From: Pyrococcus kukulkanii
Lineage (GTDB): Archaea > Methanobacteriota_B > Thermococci > Thermococcales > Thermococcaceae
Direction: 5' to 3'
Assembly (NCBI RefSeq): GCF_001577775.1
Contig: NZ_CP010835.1
Location: forward strand, 992,001 to 1,056,000
Length of the DNA: 64,000 bases
In this document: positions 25,394-35,373 of the stretch, in pieces
Position numbering within the stretch: position 1 is the first letter of the stretch
How the letters are laid out: every line of letters starts with the position of its first letter
Notes under the pieces: model-generated
Told to the model about the DNA's origin: nothing
The model's input: only the letters and a program-made list of their open reading frames with translations
Database searches by the model: none
Program-made: the position numbers and the translations under genes

Positions 25394-26245
25394 ATGGGAT
25401 ACAAGATTACAGCCAAAAGAGATCTCAATCCCATTGATTACATGGTAGAGGTAGAGGCACCCCACGTTGCTAGAGCATGGAAGCCAGGACAGTTCGTTGT
25501 TTTCATACTCCATGAGAAGGGAGAGAGAGTTCCAATGTCCGTTTTCAAGGCCGAGAACGGGAAGGTAACAATGTTCATAAGAAAGTTAGGAAAAACTAGC
25601 TTGCAACTGTATTATGAGTTTAACGTAGGAGACGAGCTCTACAGCTTCCTGGGGCCACTGGGAAAGCCAATAAGAATTAAAGAGTATGGAAACGTTGTAT
25701 TTGCTTCAGACGCTGTTTGTGGCCATGCTGAGAACTACGCCCTACTTAGGGCCATGAAAGAGGCCGGGAACTACACTATTTCAGTCCAGACATTTGAGGA
25801 CAAGAACCATGTGTATCCGGAAGAATTCTTGGCAAAATCCGTTGCCGATGAGCATTATCTTACAACGTTAGATGGTTCTGCAGGGATTAGAGGGCATTAC
25901 CTTGATGTAGTTAAAGAGTTAATTGAGAAAGACAAAGTGGATATAATTTTTGCAGGCGGAGGACTGAATAACTTAGCAAAGCTCGCAGAACTCACAAGGC
26001 CATATGGAATTCCAACCTACGCAACGGTTAGACAGATAATGGTTGATGGGACGGGAATGTGTGGTTCTTGTAGGGTTCTCTACGACGGCAAAGTTAAGTT
26101 CGCGTGTAGAGATGGCCCGGTTTTCGATGCACACAAGATAGACTGGGAGGATGCAATTAACAGAAACCACAACAGATTTGTCGAGCAAGAGAAGCTCGCA
26201 AAGGAGCTCTACCTTAAGTACTTGAAGGAGAAGGGGGTGATCTGA
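25394..26245 (+). CDS. nfnA: NADH-dependent ferredoxin:NADP+ oxidoreductase, small subunit (sulfide dehydrogenase beta)
   Basis: This 283-residue subunit carries an FAD-binding ferredoxin-reductase fold (FVVFILHEKGERVPMSV near residue 35) and an NAD-binding domain ending in the [2Fe-2S] loop GTGMCGSCRVLYDGKVKFAC (about 219-238), where Asp and three Cys are the ligands in homologues. It corresponds to P. furiosus SudB/NfnI small subunit. With the large subunit it bifurcates electrons between ferredoxin, NADH and NADPH. ATG 25394 follows GGAGGTG; the large-subunit gene starts directly after its stop. SurR-type sites upstream suggest control by elemental sulfur. Confidence 0.92.
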   Translation: MGYKITAKRDLNPIDYMVEVEAPHVARAWKPGQFVVFILHEKGERVPMSVFKAENGKVTMFIRKLGKTSLQLYYEFNVGDELYSFLGPLGKPIRIKEYGNVVFASDAVCGHAENYALLRAMKEAGNYTISVQTFEDKNHVYPEEFLAKSVADEHYLTTLDGSAGIRGHYLDVVKELIEKDKVDIIFAGGGLNNLAKLAELTRPYGIPTYATVRQIMVDGTGMCGSCRVLYDGKVKFACRDGPVFDAHKIDWEDAINRNHNRFVEQEKLAKELYLKYLKEKGVI

Positions 26246-27671
<1,426 letters not shown>

Positions 27672-27673
<2 letters not shown>

Positions 27674-27728
27674 TCAGCCTTGGGAGAAACGTCATCACCA
27701 CTCAGGTGGCCCCGTACTCCTCATTTCA
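27672..27728 (-). ncRNA. C/D box guide sRNA between nfnB and cutA
   Basis: Read on the minus strand the order is C box ATGAGGA (27718-27724), 12-base guide GTACGGGGCCAC, D' box CTGA (27702-27705), a 3-base spacer, C' box GTGATGA (27692-27698), 14-base guide CGTTTCTCCCAAGG, and D box CTGA (27674-27677). Box order, the 12-base C-D' spacing and total length of about 55 bases match archaeal 2'-O-methylation guide sRNAs, which are numerous in Pyrococcus. The C box has one change from RTGATGA. The element fills the gap between the two convergent genes, and its 5' end overlaps the cutA stop. rRNA or tRNA targets were not identified. Confidence 0.75.
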
Positions 27729-28031
27729 CTTAGTCTCTTCAACCAACCACTTCAGGTACTCCTCGTTTACGTCCTCCACTTTTATCTTTATTATCGCTGG
27801 AACCGTGTAGGGGTGTAACTCCTTAAGCCTTCTCCTCAATTCATCCCAGAGTTCGTCCTTTGTCTTCAGGATTGCTCCCACCTCTTTGTCCTCCTCTATC
27901 TTCCCTTGCCACCAGTAGAGGGCCTTGTGCTCCCTCAAGTTGGCGCAGGCAATCAGCCTCTCCTCAAGCAGTGTCTTTACGGCTTTTTCAGCGCTATCCC
28001 AATCTGGAAAGGTCGTGTAGACTATTATCAT
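27726..28031 (-). CDS. cutA: Divalent-cation tolerance protein CutA
   Basis: This 101-residue protein is CutA1, a trimeric copper-tolerance-related protein. It is recognised by MIIVYTTFPDWDSAEKAVKT at the N-terminus and the conserved core ERLIACANL, then ALYWWQGKIEEDKEVGAILK and LHPYTVPAI. The ATG overlaps the nmd3 stop (ATGA), so it is translated from the nmd3 mRNA. The protein is extremely rich in charged residues, as known for the very heat-stable Pyrococcus CutA. Confidence 0.95.
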   Translation of the reverse strand: MIIVYTTFPDWDSAEKAVKTLLEERLIACANLREHKALYWWQGKIEEDKEVGAILKTKDELWDELRRRLKELHPYTVPAIIKIKVEDVNEEYLKWLVEETK

Positions 28032-29191
28032 TCCCTACCCTCCTTCTCCTTTATGTATAGCTTACCCTTAACCCTCACTATCTTATACACCTCCCCATCT
28101 TCAAGCTTTTCCTTGGGCTTCCTAACCTCGAAGGTCTCGTAAGTCTCCATGTCCATGAACTGAGCTTCGGTTGGAGTTTGGCCCATAAGCAGTGCCTTCC
28201 TCTCCTCGTGCTCCACTAAGTCAATCTTCTCCCTCTTTATAGTCTTCCAGTCGAAGTGGTCGCTCTCCCAAGTTTCGAGGTTCTTGAGCCTCATGCCCTT
28301 TCCATCAACGCTTTCCACCCTATACACCCTTCCATGCCTGTCCTCAACTATATCGCCCTTCCTGAACTTGGGTAGCCTGATGGTAACGCTCGTTCTGTAC
28401 ACTTCTTTGCTCGTCTGTCTATCCAATCCTACCAGCTCGTAGGCCTCGCTTATAACTCCCCCATACCTCTCTCTTATCGCATTAGCGAGCTTCCTTGCAG
28501 CACTTGTTGAGCCCATGTAGAAGTCTATCCCCTCTTCCTTCTCTATGGTGTCCTGTATGAAGCCCATCCTGTCCCTCTGCATTATCTCGTCAACCTTCTC
28601 CTGAACGAGCTTCGTTATCTCCTCCCTCTCCTCTTTCGTGAATTCCCTGTCCTCGACCCTAACCTGCAGAATGGCCTCATAGTAGCCGGCGAGGAACTTC
28701 TGGCACCTTGGACAGACGGTTTGCCTAACGTAGACCGTCGTTGTCACCGTTTCATCGTGGGGTTCAACCTGAAGCTCGTGTATCCTAGCTTTGGCCCTTA
28801 CCTCGTACACTATTATTGCGGGAAAGTGCTCTATGTGGTAGTCGAGAACCCTAAAGGCCACAAGGGCCTTTCCCACAGGTATCTCCTCTACTTTCTCAAG
28901 CTCCTCCCACTCAACAACTTCAAATTCCTTAACCTTATCTAGAGAATCCTCTATGGTCTCAATAAGGGCATTTTCAGCGACTTCGAATATCAAGGCCTCA
29001 AGTTCATAATTCTGAGGATCTACCCAAACTCCCCTCTTCCTGTAACTTCCACAGTTTTGGCAGAGCTCCGTGTTTATCTCGCTGGGCAATAGCAGGATTG
29101 GATTCTCCTTTCTAAAGCATACCTGACAGAGACCATTAATGAGAGGGCCTCCTTCTTCCTCGCTTATCCCGCAACGGTAGCAGAACCTCAT
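28028..29191 (-). CDS. nmd3: NMD3-family 60S/50S ribosome export/assembly protein
   Basis: This 387-residue archaeal homologue of eukaryotic NMD3 associates with the large ribosomal subunit. The N-terminus has CxxC zinc motifs typical of the family: MRFCYRCGISEEEGG, GLCQVCFRK, LCQNCGSYRKRG, and later VCPRCQKFLAGYYEA. A C-terminal beta-rich part contains FRKGDIVEDRHGRVYRVESV. The start ATG 29191 is preferred over a GTG three codons earlier because GGGTG lies at proper distance. It is followed by cutA with ATGA coupling. Confidence 0.93.
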   Translation of the reverse strand: MRFCYRCGISEEEGGPLINGLCQVCFRKENPILLLPSEINTELCQNCGSYRKRGVWVDPQNYELEALIFEVAENALIETIEDSLDKVKEFEVVEWEELEKVEEIPVGKALVAFRVLDYHIEHFPAIIVYEVRAKARIHELQVEPHDETVTTTVYVRQTVCPRCQKFLAGYYEAILQVRVEDREFTKEEREEITKLVQEKVDEIMQRDRMGFIQDTIEKEEGIDFYMGSTSAARKLANAIRERYGGVISEAYELVGLDRQTSKEVYRTSVTIRLPKFRKGDIVEDRHGRVYRVESVDGKGMRLKNLETWESDHFDWKTIKREKIDLVEHEERKALLMGQTPTEAQFMDMETYETFEVRKPKEKLEDGEVYKIVRVKGKLYIKEKEGRE

Positions 29192-29231
29192 CTCTCGCAC
29201 CCATTGAGGAATTCTGTGTAAGATTAAAAGG

Positions 29232-30035
29232 TTATCTTCCCAACTTAAGCTCTACCCAGTTCTCCTTCTTTCCTTTGAGTATCCTAACTAAGCCTTTCCT
29301 CTCGAGCCTCTTGAACATTCTCCACGCTGTAGTCTTTGGAATGCCTATGGCCTCCCTAACTTCCGCCTGACTGCATCTTCCGCCCCTGTCGAAGATGTAG
29401 ACCAGGGCCTTCTTCTCTTCGTCTGTTAAATCTAGCCCATTAAGCATTTTCTCGAATTCTTCTCTCGTGATAGATTTGCCCCTCCCCTTCATGAAATGCG
29501 CTCCCAGGACAATTGCCAGGATCACTGAAGCTAGTAAAAGGTAGACCCATCGATTCTCCTTGGCTTCCTCATGGGGTAAAGTATAGGAGATGCTCTGGTT
29601 CCCTGGGGGCATTTCTATGGTATTTTCGGCTATCTTGAGAGGAATATCACTTAGATCAACTATTATTGAGTCCTTCGGAAGGACGACCGTAAAGGGGGAA
29701 CTAAGGGAGACGTTTAAAGTCCACACAACCCCCTTTTTACTAGTTAGGTCAGGAGTATAGTAAGAGGCAACAACCAGCTTAGCATTCCCGGGATAGATAA
29801 GTATGGAAGAATTGGAAACAATAAACTGGAGGGGATTTCCATTTTCATCCTCCACAACTAAATCTTCATAATGCTCTCCAAGTATTGGAACTATAACTTG
29901 GGTAGAATAGTTAGAGGGAGTTATCTCGTACTCAACCTTAACGTATCCATCGGGGTAAACGGTTAGAGTGATAAGCTGAGCGCTAACCGGTGGGAGAAGG
30001 AGTGAAAAGACAAAGAGGGCAAGGAGCTTTTTCAC
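29232..30035 (-). CDS. Membrane-anchored winged-helix regulator, COG2512-like (copy 2)
   Basis: A 267-residue paralogue of the protein at 22104. It has a signal peptide (MKKLLALFVFSLLLPPVSA), an extracytoplasmic domain (about 20-160, with LSDIPLKIAENTIEMPPGNQ, clearly similar to LSDIPIKVVGNNTILIGPGN of copy 1), a transmembrane helix near 168-185, and a cytoplasmic winged helix CSQAEVREAIGIPKTTAWRM with FKRLERKGLVRILKGK. The GTG start at 30035 overlaps the stop of the preceding gene by GTGA, exactly as in copy 1; GGAGGG lies upstream. Its possible target is the divergent promoter of the ABC exporter. Confidence 0.85.
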   Translation of the reverse strand: MKKLLALFVFSLLLPPVSAQLITLTVYPDGYVKVEYEITPSNYSTQVIVPILGEHYEDLVVEDENGNPLQFIVSNSSILIYPGNAKLVVASYYTPDLTSKKGVVWTLNVSLSSPFTVVLPKDSIIVDLSDIPLKIAENTIEMPPGNQSISYTLPHEEAKENRWVYLLLASVILAIVLGAHFMKGRGKSITREEFEKMLNGLDLTDEEKKALVYIFDRGGRCSQAEVREAIGIPKTTAWRMFKRLERKGLVRILKGKKENWVELKLGR

Positions 30036-31135
30036 CTGTTCATCCCTCCATGCTTGGCTATGAACTTCTCAACTCTGCTTAGGAGATCTTGAGCTACCAT
30101 GAAGTGGGCTCTTGCTTCCATTGGCTTACCCTTCTTGAGCAACCTTAAGCCCACCATGACCTCCTGGGTTGCAACCTTAAGCTGAACCTCTGGAATCCTC
30201 GTGTCGATGTCCTTCTCCCTCAGCCTCTGTAGGGCTTTGTAACACCACTCTATCCTCTCCCTGAGGCTCCTTAAGCTGACCTTTCCATGAATGATAATTC
30301 TCACGGTTCTCTGGAACTTCTCTATAGTTTCTCTGTTTTCCTCGATGACCTTTAGGGCATCCTGCCACTTGTCCTGATCAGCCAAGCTCTTAACTTCCTC
30401 GTACACCTCCTTAAAGGCAGTCAACGTGGCGTTCAGCTCTGGATGGCCACTATTTATCACTCTCTCAACGATCTCAATACTTTTCTCCCCCCTGTCCAAG
30501 AATATCCTAACAATCTTATCTGCATTAGCATAGGTCAATTCCCTCCTGATCTTCCTCAACTCCTCATCCAGTTGAACCTTCTTCTCCCTCGCAACCTTCA
30601 AGTCCTCCCTAGCCTTCTCATAGTCCCTGGCCTTTATGTCCTCAAGCACAGCCTTGTAGGCTTCCTTGGTCTCGTTGAAGAGCTTAGTTAGATTTGACAC
30701 ATCTATCCCCTCTTCTTGGGCAAGGGCGATTGCCCTGTTAACGAACCTGAAGTACTCCAGCGTCCTCTCAACCTCAAGCCTTAAGTCCTGATACCTTGAC
30801 TTTGCCTCCCTTAGGGAGGAGAGAACGGCCTTATAGTGGCGCATTGCCAGCAGGGAGTAAGTTACAGCCTTTTCATAGTCCCCAGCATCGTACGCATTAA
30901 TTGCTTCCTCCTTGTAATTTTCAGCTATTTCATAGTTCTCAAGGGTAGCATTGTTCAGCTTATCCTTTATCGGCTCTACTTTGTCTTTGACGAACTTGCT
31001 CAGCCTCTCAAGGTTCTTAATTAGGGAAGTGGCCAGTTCCTGTTCCTCACTGTTAGTCTGGGCTATGGTTAAAGGTACTGCACTTGCAAGCAAGAGCAGG
31101 CCTATGAGTAGGGGGAGCACCTTCCTCATGCCCAT
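30032..31135 (-). CDS. Secreted/anchored helical protein, partner of membrane HTH regulator (copy 2)
   Basis: This 367-residue protein starts at ATG 31135, which lies about 26 bases after the TATA box AAATATATGAG, giving a leaderless mRNA. The signal peptide (MGMRKVLPLLIGLLLLASAV) precedes a long helical region with many Glu/Lys heptads, for example ENYKEEAINAYDAGDYEKAV and KAREDLKVAREKKVQLDEE, and tetratricopeptide-like spacing. There is no C-terminal membrane helix. It pairs with the COG2512-like regulator as in copy 1. A sensing or scaffolding role outside the membrane is plausible but not shown. Confidence 0.72.
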   Translation of the reverse strand: MGMRKVLPLLIGLLLLASAVPLTIAQTNSEEQELATSLIKNLERLSKFVKDKVEPIKDKLNNATLENYEIAENYKEEAINAYDAGDYEKAVTYSLLAMRHYKAVLSSLREAKSRYQDLRLEVERTLEYFRFVNRAIALAQEEGIDVSNLTKLFNETKEAYKAVLEDIKARDYEKAREDLKVAREKKVQLDEELRKIRRELTYANADKIVRIFLDRGEKSIEIVERVINSGHPELNATLTAFKEVYEEVKSLADQDKWQDALKVIEENRETIEKFQRTVRIIIHGKVSLRSLRERIEWCYKALQRLREKDIDTRIPEVQLKVATQEVMVGLRLLKKGKPMEARAHFMVAQDLLSRVEKFIAKHGGMNR

Positions 31136-31175
31136 CACTATACTATGGATTGCCACTCATATATTTGAGGATCCC

Positions 31176-31195
31176 CATGGAACGTTCGTTCCATG
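31176..31195. promoter_or_regulatory. 20-bp inverted repeat in divergent promoter region
   Basis: CATGGAACGTTCGTTCCATG has 9-base arms around a TT centre. It lies upstream of the TATA box of the regulator pair (minus) and 48 bases before the ABC ATPase start (plus). This is a likely operator, possibly for the winged-helix protein encoded at 29232. Confidence 0.55.
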
Positions 31196-31242
31196 TGGTT
31201 CCTTCCAAAAAGGAGATTAACATCAAGCGAGAACTAAGGGAT

Positions 31243-32088
31243 ATGAAGGTTATAGATGTCAAAAATGTGAGGAAGTACTATGGAGGCGTTAGAGGGGTTG
31301 ACGGATTAACGTTCTCGGTGGAGAAGGGCGAGATCTACGGTCTCCTTGGGCCCAACGGGGCCGGAAAAACCACGACAATAAAGATCCTGGTTAAGATAAT
31401 CAAGGATTATGATGGGAAAGTGAATGTTCTTGGGAGAGATCTAAAGGAGTGGGATGAGGGTTATTACAACAAAATCGGAGTATCATTCGAATTTCCAGCC
31501 CTCTACTCCAAGCTCACGGTTTTGGAGAACCTTGAGTTCTTCGCGAGCTTTTACAAGAGACATCTCGAGCCCAGGGAAGTTCTAAAGCTCGTCGGTTTGA
31601 ATGAGTCTAATATGCTGGTTTTAAAGCTGTCTAAAGGCATGGGGAGAAAGCTTGACTTGGCTAGGGCCCTCCTGCCGGATCCGGACATTTTGTTCTTAGA
31701 TGAGCCTCTAGAGGGTCTAGACCCAGAGAGCGCGAGGAGGATAAAGGATCTTCTCCTTGAAATGCGAGATAACGGTAAAACGATATTCCTAACCACCCAC
31801 AACATGTACGTTGCCGATGAGCTCTGCGACAGGGTTGCATTCATAGTTGAGGGAAAAATAAGGCTCGTCGGAAATCCAAAGGAACTGAAGGTCAGGATGG
31901 GAAAGAGGGCCGTTAGGATCGAGTACTTGGATGAGGGGAAAGTTAAGATAGCCGAGTTTCCCCTTGAAAACCTGGGCAAGAACAGAGAATTCCTGGATAT
32001 CTTGAGGAAGGAGATAATGAGGATAGAGACGGTTGAGCCAAGCTTGGAAGAGATATTCCTTAAGGTTACCGGGAGGAGGCTCATATGA
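31243..32088 (+). CDS. ABC-2 type transporter, ATP-binding subunit
   Basis: This 281-residue ATPase has Walker A GLLGPNGAGKTTTIKIL, a Q-loop region VSFEFPALYSKLT, the signature LSKGMGRKLDLARALL, Walker B DILFLDEPLEGLDP and the switch LTTHNM. The C-terminal extension is typical of ABC-2 exporters. The start ATG 31243 follows AAGGGAT; longer in-frame starts run into the operator region and lack conserved sequence. It overlaps the first permease gene by ATGA. It is divergently oriented to the membrane-anchored regulator pair, which may control it. Substrate unknown. Confidence 0.92.
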   Translation: MKVIDVKNVRKYYGGVRGVDGLTFSVEKGEIYGLLGPNGAGKTTTIKILVKIIKDYDGKVNVLGRDLKEWDEGYYNKIGVSFEFPALYSKLTVLENLEFFASFYKRHLEPREVLKLVGLNESNMLVLKLSKGMGRKLDLARALLPDPDILFLDEPLEGLDPESARRIKDLLLEMRDNGKTIFLTTHNMYVADELCDRVAFIVEGKIRLVGNPKELKVRMGKRAVRIEYLDEGKVKIAEFPLENLGKNREFLDILRKEIMRIETVEPSLEEIFLKVTGRRLI

Positions 32089-32750
32089 ATGGACTGCTGA
32101 AGGTCGAGCTGAAAGTTGGAGTTAGAAGCTGGGTCTATCCCCTCTATTTAGGCCTAGCTCTTGCGTACGCTCTCATGATTAGAGCGTTTCCCCAGGAATA
32201 TCGTCATCTGATAGTCCCGATATTCCTCTTAATGGAGCCAGGGATAGTTGGATTTACGTTCGTGGGGGCAATATTATTTATGGAGAAGAGGGACAATGTA
32301 ATTTCAGCCTTAGCTGTATCACCACTCAAGTGGAGGGACTATGTCCTGTCTAAAGCTTTGATTATGGCACTAGTTTCCCTGGTCGCCTCCTTCGTAATCT
32401 TAGGAGTTGGAGCCGGAATTTATAGTGAACTTCCTCTCCTCGGAGCATTCCTCACATCTCTAGTTTACACCCTTTTGGGGATTGCGGTTGCTTCAAGGTA
32501 CAGGAGCCTAGATGAATACTTCGTTCCAATCTTAGTCGTGTCAGGGATTTCTTTCCTGCCCTTTCTGTACTCTGTCTGGCCCCTTAAGTTGCTTCCAAGT
32601 TATCCTGCCCTAGTTCTCTTCAAAGCCCCATTCCAGAGAACATCCATGGAAACAGTTCTATTGTCCGTGACTGGGCTTATGGTGTGGGCTATCTTTTCCT
32701 ATAACCTCGCTTTAAGGAGGTGTCAAAGTGAGATTAACCATGGAACTTAA
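32085..32750 (+). CDS. ABC-2 type transporter permease, first
   Basis: This 221-residue protein has about six transmembrane helices. The segment MEKRDNVISALAVSPLKWRDYVLSK contains the coupling-helix pattern of ABC-2 permeases after the second helix. It is translationally coupled to the ATPase (ATGA) and overlaps the second permease. The short length means it is half-sized and probably forms a heterodimer with the next gene product. Confidence 0.85.
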   Translation: MNGLLKVELKVGVRSWVYPLYLGLALAYALMIRAFPQEYRHLIVPIFLLMEPGIVGFTFVGAILFMEKRDNVISALAVSPLKWRDYVLSKALIMALVSLVASFVILGVGAGIYSELPLLGAFLTSLVYTLLGIAVASRYRSLDEYFVPILVVSGISFLPFLYSVWPLKLLPSYPALVLFKAPFQRTSMETVLLSVTGLMVWAIFSYNLALRRCQSEINHGT

Positions 32751-33375
32751 GCTCCTTAGGAGAGACCCAATAGTCGTTTACACCTTGATTGCAATGCTAG
32801 CCATCATGCTCTTAACGAGATACTCCAGACCCCGTTTAGAACCGCTGTATCAAGAAGTTGCCTTTCTTTCCATGGTTTTCATACCTTTGGTGTTTGGCAT
32901 GATCCCTGGGTTAATATCGGCCGATGAAAAGGAAGAAGGGACGTGCCAAGCCCTTATGGTTTTGCCAATTAAAAACTGGTTTTTCCTCCTCTACAGATTT
33001 CTCTGGGTTTCCCTAGCAACACTCCTACTTGTCCTGATATCTCCCAAAATCCTAGGGATTAAAGTGCCAAGAATTCTTCCAGTGTTGCTGGTCATGGAAG
33101 CCTGGATTTATGGGCTGATGCTCATGAAGTTCTCAAACTCGAGGATGCAGGCCATGACCTTAGCGAAGGTCTTTGGATGGTTGCTACTCCTCCCAGTTGC
33201 CGTTAAGTTGGTCGTTGAATGGAGGAACTTATCCTTCGACTGGAGCAGGCTTTTCGCGTTTGTTCCCACTTATTGGACTTATGAGATGTTCCTAAATCAA
33301 GGAAATCTGTTAATAGCATTGGTCGTTCACGTGTTATGGGTATTTGCCCTCGTGTTCATTAGCAGGACTAGTTAA
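32728..33375 (+). CDS. ABC-2 type transporter permease, second
   Basis: A 215-residue protein with about six helices and an internal segment ADEKEEGTCQALMVLPIKNW that parallels the coupling region of the first permease. The GTG start at 32728 lies six bases after AAGGAGGTG, inside the last 23 bases of the preceding gene. It ends the exporter operon; an A/T-rich stretch follows. Partner of the first permease in a heteromeric channel. Confidence 0.82.
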   Translation: MRLTMELKLLRRDPIVVYTLIAMLAIMLLTRYSRPRLEPLYQEVAFLSMVFIPLVFGMIPGLISADEKEEGTCQALMVLPIKNWFFLLYRFLWVSLATLLLVLISPKILGIKVPRILPVLLVMEAWIYGLMLMKFSNSRMQAMTLAKVFGWLLLLPVAVKLVVEWRNLSFDWSRLFAFVPTYWTYEMFLNQGNLLIALVVHVLWVFALVFISRTS

Positions 33376-33487
33376 TTTAAGTTAACTAAAATGGTAAAAG
33401 TTCAGTGAACCACAATTGACTAAAGACGAACTAGAAAAGCGCGGGAAAATTTCACTAATGCTTTAAATGAGTGAAAGAAAAAGGAAG

Positions 33488-34138
33488 TCAGTCAAGCTTC
33501 TTGTAGCAGAACCACCAATCGTAGCATTCGATTTCGCCCTTGGCCTTGGCCTCTTCCCTCTGCTTCTTCTCCTCCACTGTGCTGGCTGGCGGGATGATTG
33601 CCTTGTCCCCGATGAGCTCGTTGTTCGGCCACTTGTGTGGAAGTGCAACTCCCTTCTCCGTGCTTATCTTGAGGGCCTTAACCAGTCTGAGTATCTCGTC
33701 CCAGTCCCTGCCGACTTCGGCCGGGTAGTAGACTATGGCCCTTATTACTCCCTTATCATCAACGACAAAGACTGCTCTAGCTGTAATCGTTGCACCGCTC
33801 GGTATCATGCCGAGCTTCTCGGCGAGCTCTCCCCTGTCATCAGCTATAACTGGGAAGTCAATCTCAACGCCGAGGTTGTCCTTTATCCACTCCATCCACT
33901 TGATGTGGGCGAAAACTTGGTCAACGCTAAGCCCTATTGGCTCAACGCCAAGCTTCCTGAACTCCTCAACCCTCTTCTGCATTGCATAGAACTCGGTCGT
34001 ACAGACGGGGGTGAAATCAGCCGGGTGGCTGAAGAGAATGAACCACTTGCCCTGCTTCGCGAAGTAGTCGGGCAGCTTAATTACCCCATGGGTGGTCTTT
34101 ACCTCAACTTCTGGGAACTTTTCTCCTATCACTACCAT
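33488..34138 (-). CDS. Peroxiredoxin, Prx6-type, with C-terminal Cys pair
   Basis: This 216-residue thiol peroxidase reduces H2O2 and organic peroxides. The peroxidatic Cys46 is in [12 protein letters not shown], and the C-terminal extension has Cys205 and Cys211 (ECYDWWFC), as in the decameric Aeropyrum and P. horikoshii enzymes. A strong TAAGGAGGAG site precedes ATG 34138. A TATA box TTTATATAT lies near 34186-34196. It is monocistronic. The GC-rich coding pattern leaves long open frames on the opposite strand, which are not genes. Confidence 0.96.
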   Translation of the reverse strand: MVVIGEKFPEVEVKTTHGVIKLPDYFAKQGKWFILFSHPADFTPVCTTEFYAMQKRVEEFRKLGVEPIGLSVDQVFAHIKWMEWIKDNLGVEIDFPVIADDRGELAEKLGMIPSGATITARAVFVVDDKGVIRAIVYYPAEVGRDWDEILRLVKALKISTEKGVALPHKWPNNELIGDKAIIPPASTVEEKKQREEAKAKGEIECYDWWFCYKKLD

Positions 34139-34264
34139 TTCGATCTCCTCCTTATTTTTGTTCTCGATACGAACTAATGAGGTTCGGATATATAAACTTT
34201 TCGGATTGATATAAGCCTAGGAAATCTTTATATTGTTGTCTGTCTATTGTCTTACGGTGTAATT

Positions 34265-34531
34265 ATGGAGGCTACTGAAAAGATAACCGTTAGATTTCCA
34301 AAAGGCCTTGTAAGGGAAATGGACAGGTTAATCCAGGAGGGTGAGTTCTCAAGTAGGAGTGAGCTAATCAAAGAGGCGGTGAGATTGTTCCTTCTGTACT
34401 ACAGATCTCCTGAGGAACTTTGGGAAATTTACAAAATAATAGCAACAAAAAGGAAGATACCATCAGAAAAGGAGATAGAAAGGATATTGGAGGAAGTGGA
34501 TGAGGAATGGAAAAGATCAAGACAGTCATAG
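34265..34531 (+). CDS. Ribbon-helix-helix antitoxin (CopG-like)
   Basis: This 88-residue protein has an N-terminal RHH fold: EKITVRFPKGLVREMDRLI, then SSRSELIKEAVRLFLLYY. The C-terminal half is acidic and basic helical and would wrap the toxin. ATG 34265 follows GGTG; a TATA box CTTTATATTG near 34225 fits. It overlaps the PIN gene by 25 bases. It is the DNA-binding antitoxin and autorepressor of a type II pair. Confidence 0.88.
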   Translation: MEATEKITVRFPKGLVREMDRLIQEGEFSSRSELIKEAVRLFLLYYRSPEELWEIYKIIATKRKIPSEKEIERILEEVDEEWKRSRQS

Positions 34532-34971
34532 ATACCAGCGTGATAGTTGCAGGGGCAATAAATCCTTTTGGGAGCTCTGGAAAAGTCATTGATATGGCAA
34601 TAAGAAATAGGATAACCTCCTATACCAGCAGTGAAATACTAGACGAACTTCGGTTCAAATTAACTAGTGAAAAAGTTACAAAGTTCTTAGAAAGTAGAAT
34701 CTACGGATTGTGGGTTTATAAGGTATTCAAGGAGTCATCAATACTTGTGAAGCCAAACAAACATTTTCATTTTAACGTGTCTCCTGATCTCGATGATAAC
34801 AAATTCTTTGACGTTGTTTATGTAGCCAAGGCCAAATTTCTAATAACGCTTGACAAGAGACATATGCTGAAGCTTAGGGGGAAGGATAAATCATTCTCCT
34901 TAATGGATCACAAATTCCTCATATTAACTCCAAGGGAATTTCTTGAACACCTAAAGGTTTCGAAGGATTAA
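34507..34971 (+). CDS. PIN-domain toxin (COG1569-type)
   Basis: This 154-residue predicted ribonuclease has the PIN acidic residues in VIDTSVIVAG (Asp8), SSEILDELR (Glu) and SPDLDDNKFFDV (Asp pair). The strand KFLITLDKRHMLKL follows. It overlaps the RHH antitoxin gene by 25 bases, with GAGGAAGTGGATGAGG upstream of ATG 34507. The A/T-rich composition of the pair differs from the neighbouring operon, as is common for mobile toxin-antitoxin modules. Confidence 0.87.
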   Translation: MEKIKTVIDTSVIVAGAINPFGSSGKVIDMAIRNRITSYTSSEILDELRFKLTSEKVTKFLESRIYGLWVYKVFKESSILVKPNKHFHFNVSPDLDDNKFFDVVYVAKAKFLITLDKRHMLKLRGKDKSFSLMDHKFLILTPREFLEHLKVSKD

Positions 34972-35010
34972 GGCCTAACACTTATGAACTACTAACATGT
35001 TTATCTAAGA

Positions 35011-35085
35011 TGGGCGATGAAGAGTTTAACCCCTCCTGACGGCCTCGCTCCCCGGATGAGGAGGCGGTCCCCCCTGGAGCCCTCT
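35011..35085 (+). ncRNA. Candidate C/D box-like sRNA or structured leader
   Basis: After a TATA-like GTTTATCTAAG (about 34999-35009) the sequence has GCGATGA (35014-35020, C-like), CTGA (35036-35039, D'-like), CGGATGA (35053-35059, C'-like) and CTGG (35074-35077, imperfect D). The ends GGGC (35012) and GCCC (35079) could form a terminal stem. The GC content is high compared with the gene before it. It may be a degenerate C/D sRNA or a structured leader of the next gene. Confidence 0.35.
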
Positions 35086-35100
35086 TCTGGAGGTGAGAAC

Positions 35101-35373
35101 GTGGAAGAGCTGATAAAAGAGGTTCAGGAGAAGTTCGGAATTGAGGTTAAAGGGATGGACGATGCATGGAGGCTAGTTGAGTGGCTTGAGGAGAGGGGAT
35201 GGGTGGTTTACATAATCACCGCTAGGGGAAGGAAGCAGGTAGATGCCTGGCACTCGAGCTATGGAACTCTCTTTGCCCAGTTTGGCGAAACTCCCACCTT
35301 CTCGAGCATACTTGAGGGTATACTGAGGGTCGCCCTACTGGCGAAGAAGCTCGAGGAGGAAGGCGTTGTATGA
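35101..35373 (+). CDS. Conserved small protein of unknown function
   Basis: A 90-residue alpha/beta protein starting at GTG 35101, seven bases after GGAGGTGA. It contains GMDDAWRLVEWLEERGWVVY and a C-terminal helix VALLAKKLEEEGVV. An ATG 28 codons earlier would place the GC-rich structured stretch in the coding region and lacks a ribosome binding site. It overlaps the MBL hydrolase gene by four bases (ATGA), so it is the first gene of the four-gene operon. No family is recognised. Confidence 0.65.
   Translation: MEELIKEVQEKFGIEVKGMDDAWRLVEWLEERGWVVYIITARGRKQVDAWHSSYGTLFAQFGETPTFSSILEGILRVALLAKKLEEEGVV

Noticed and set aside
33467-34177. A 236-codon open frame antisense to the peroxiredoxin gene
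   Set aside because: The sense gene has catalytic cysteines, a strong ribosome binding site and a TATA box, whereas the antisense frame has none and covers the sense gene's promoter-proximal region.
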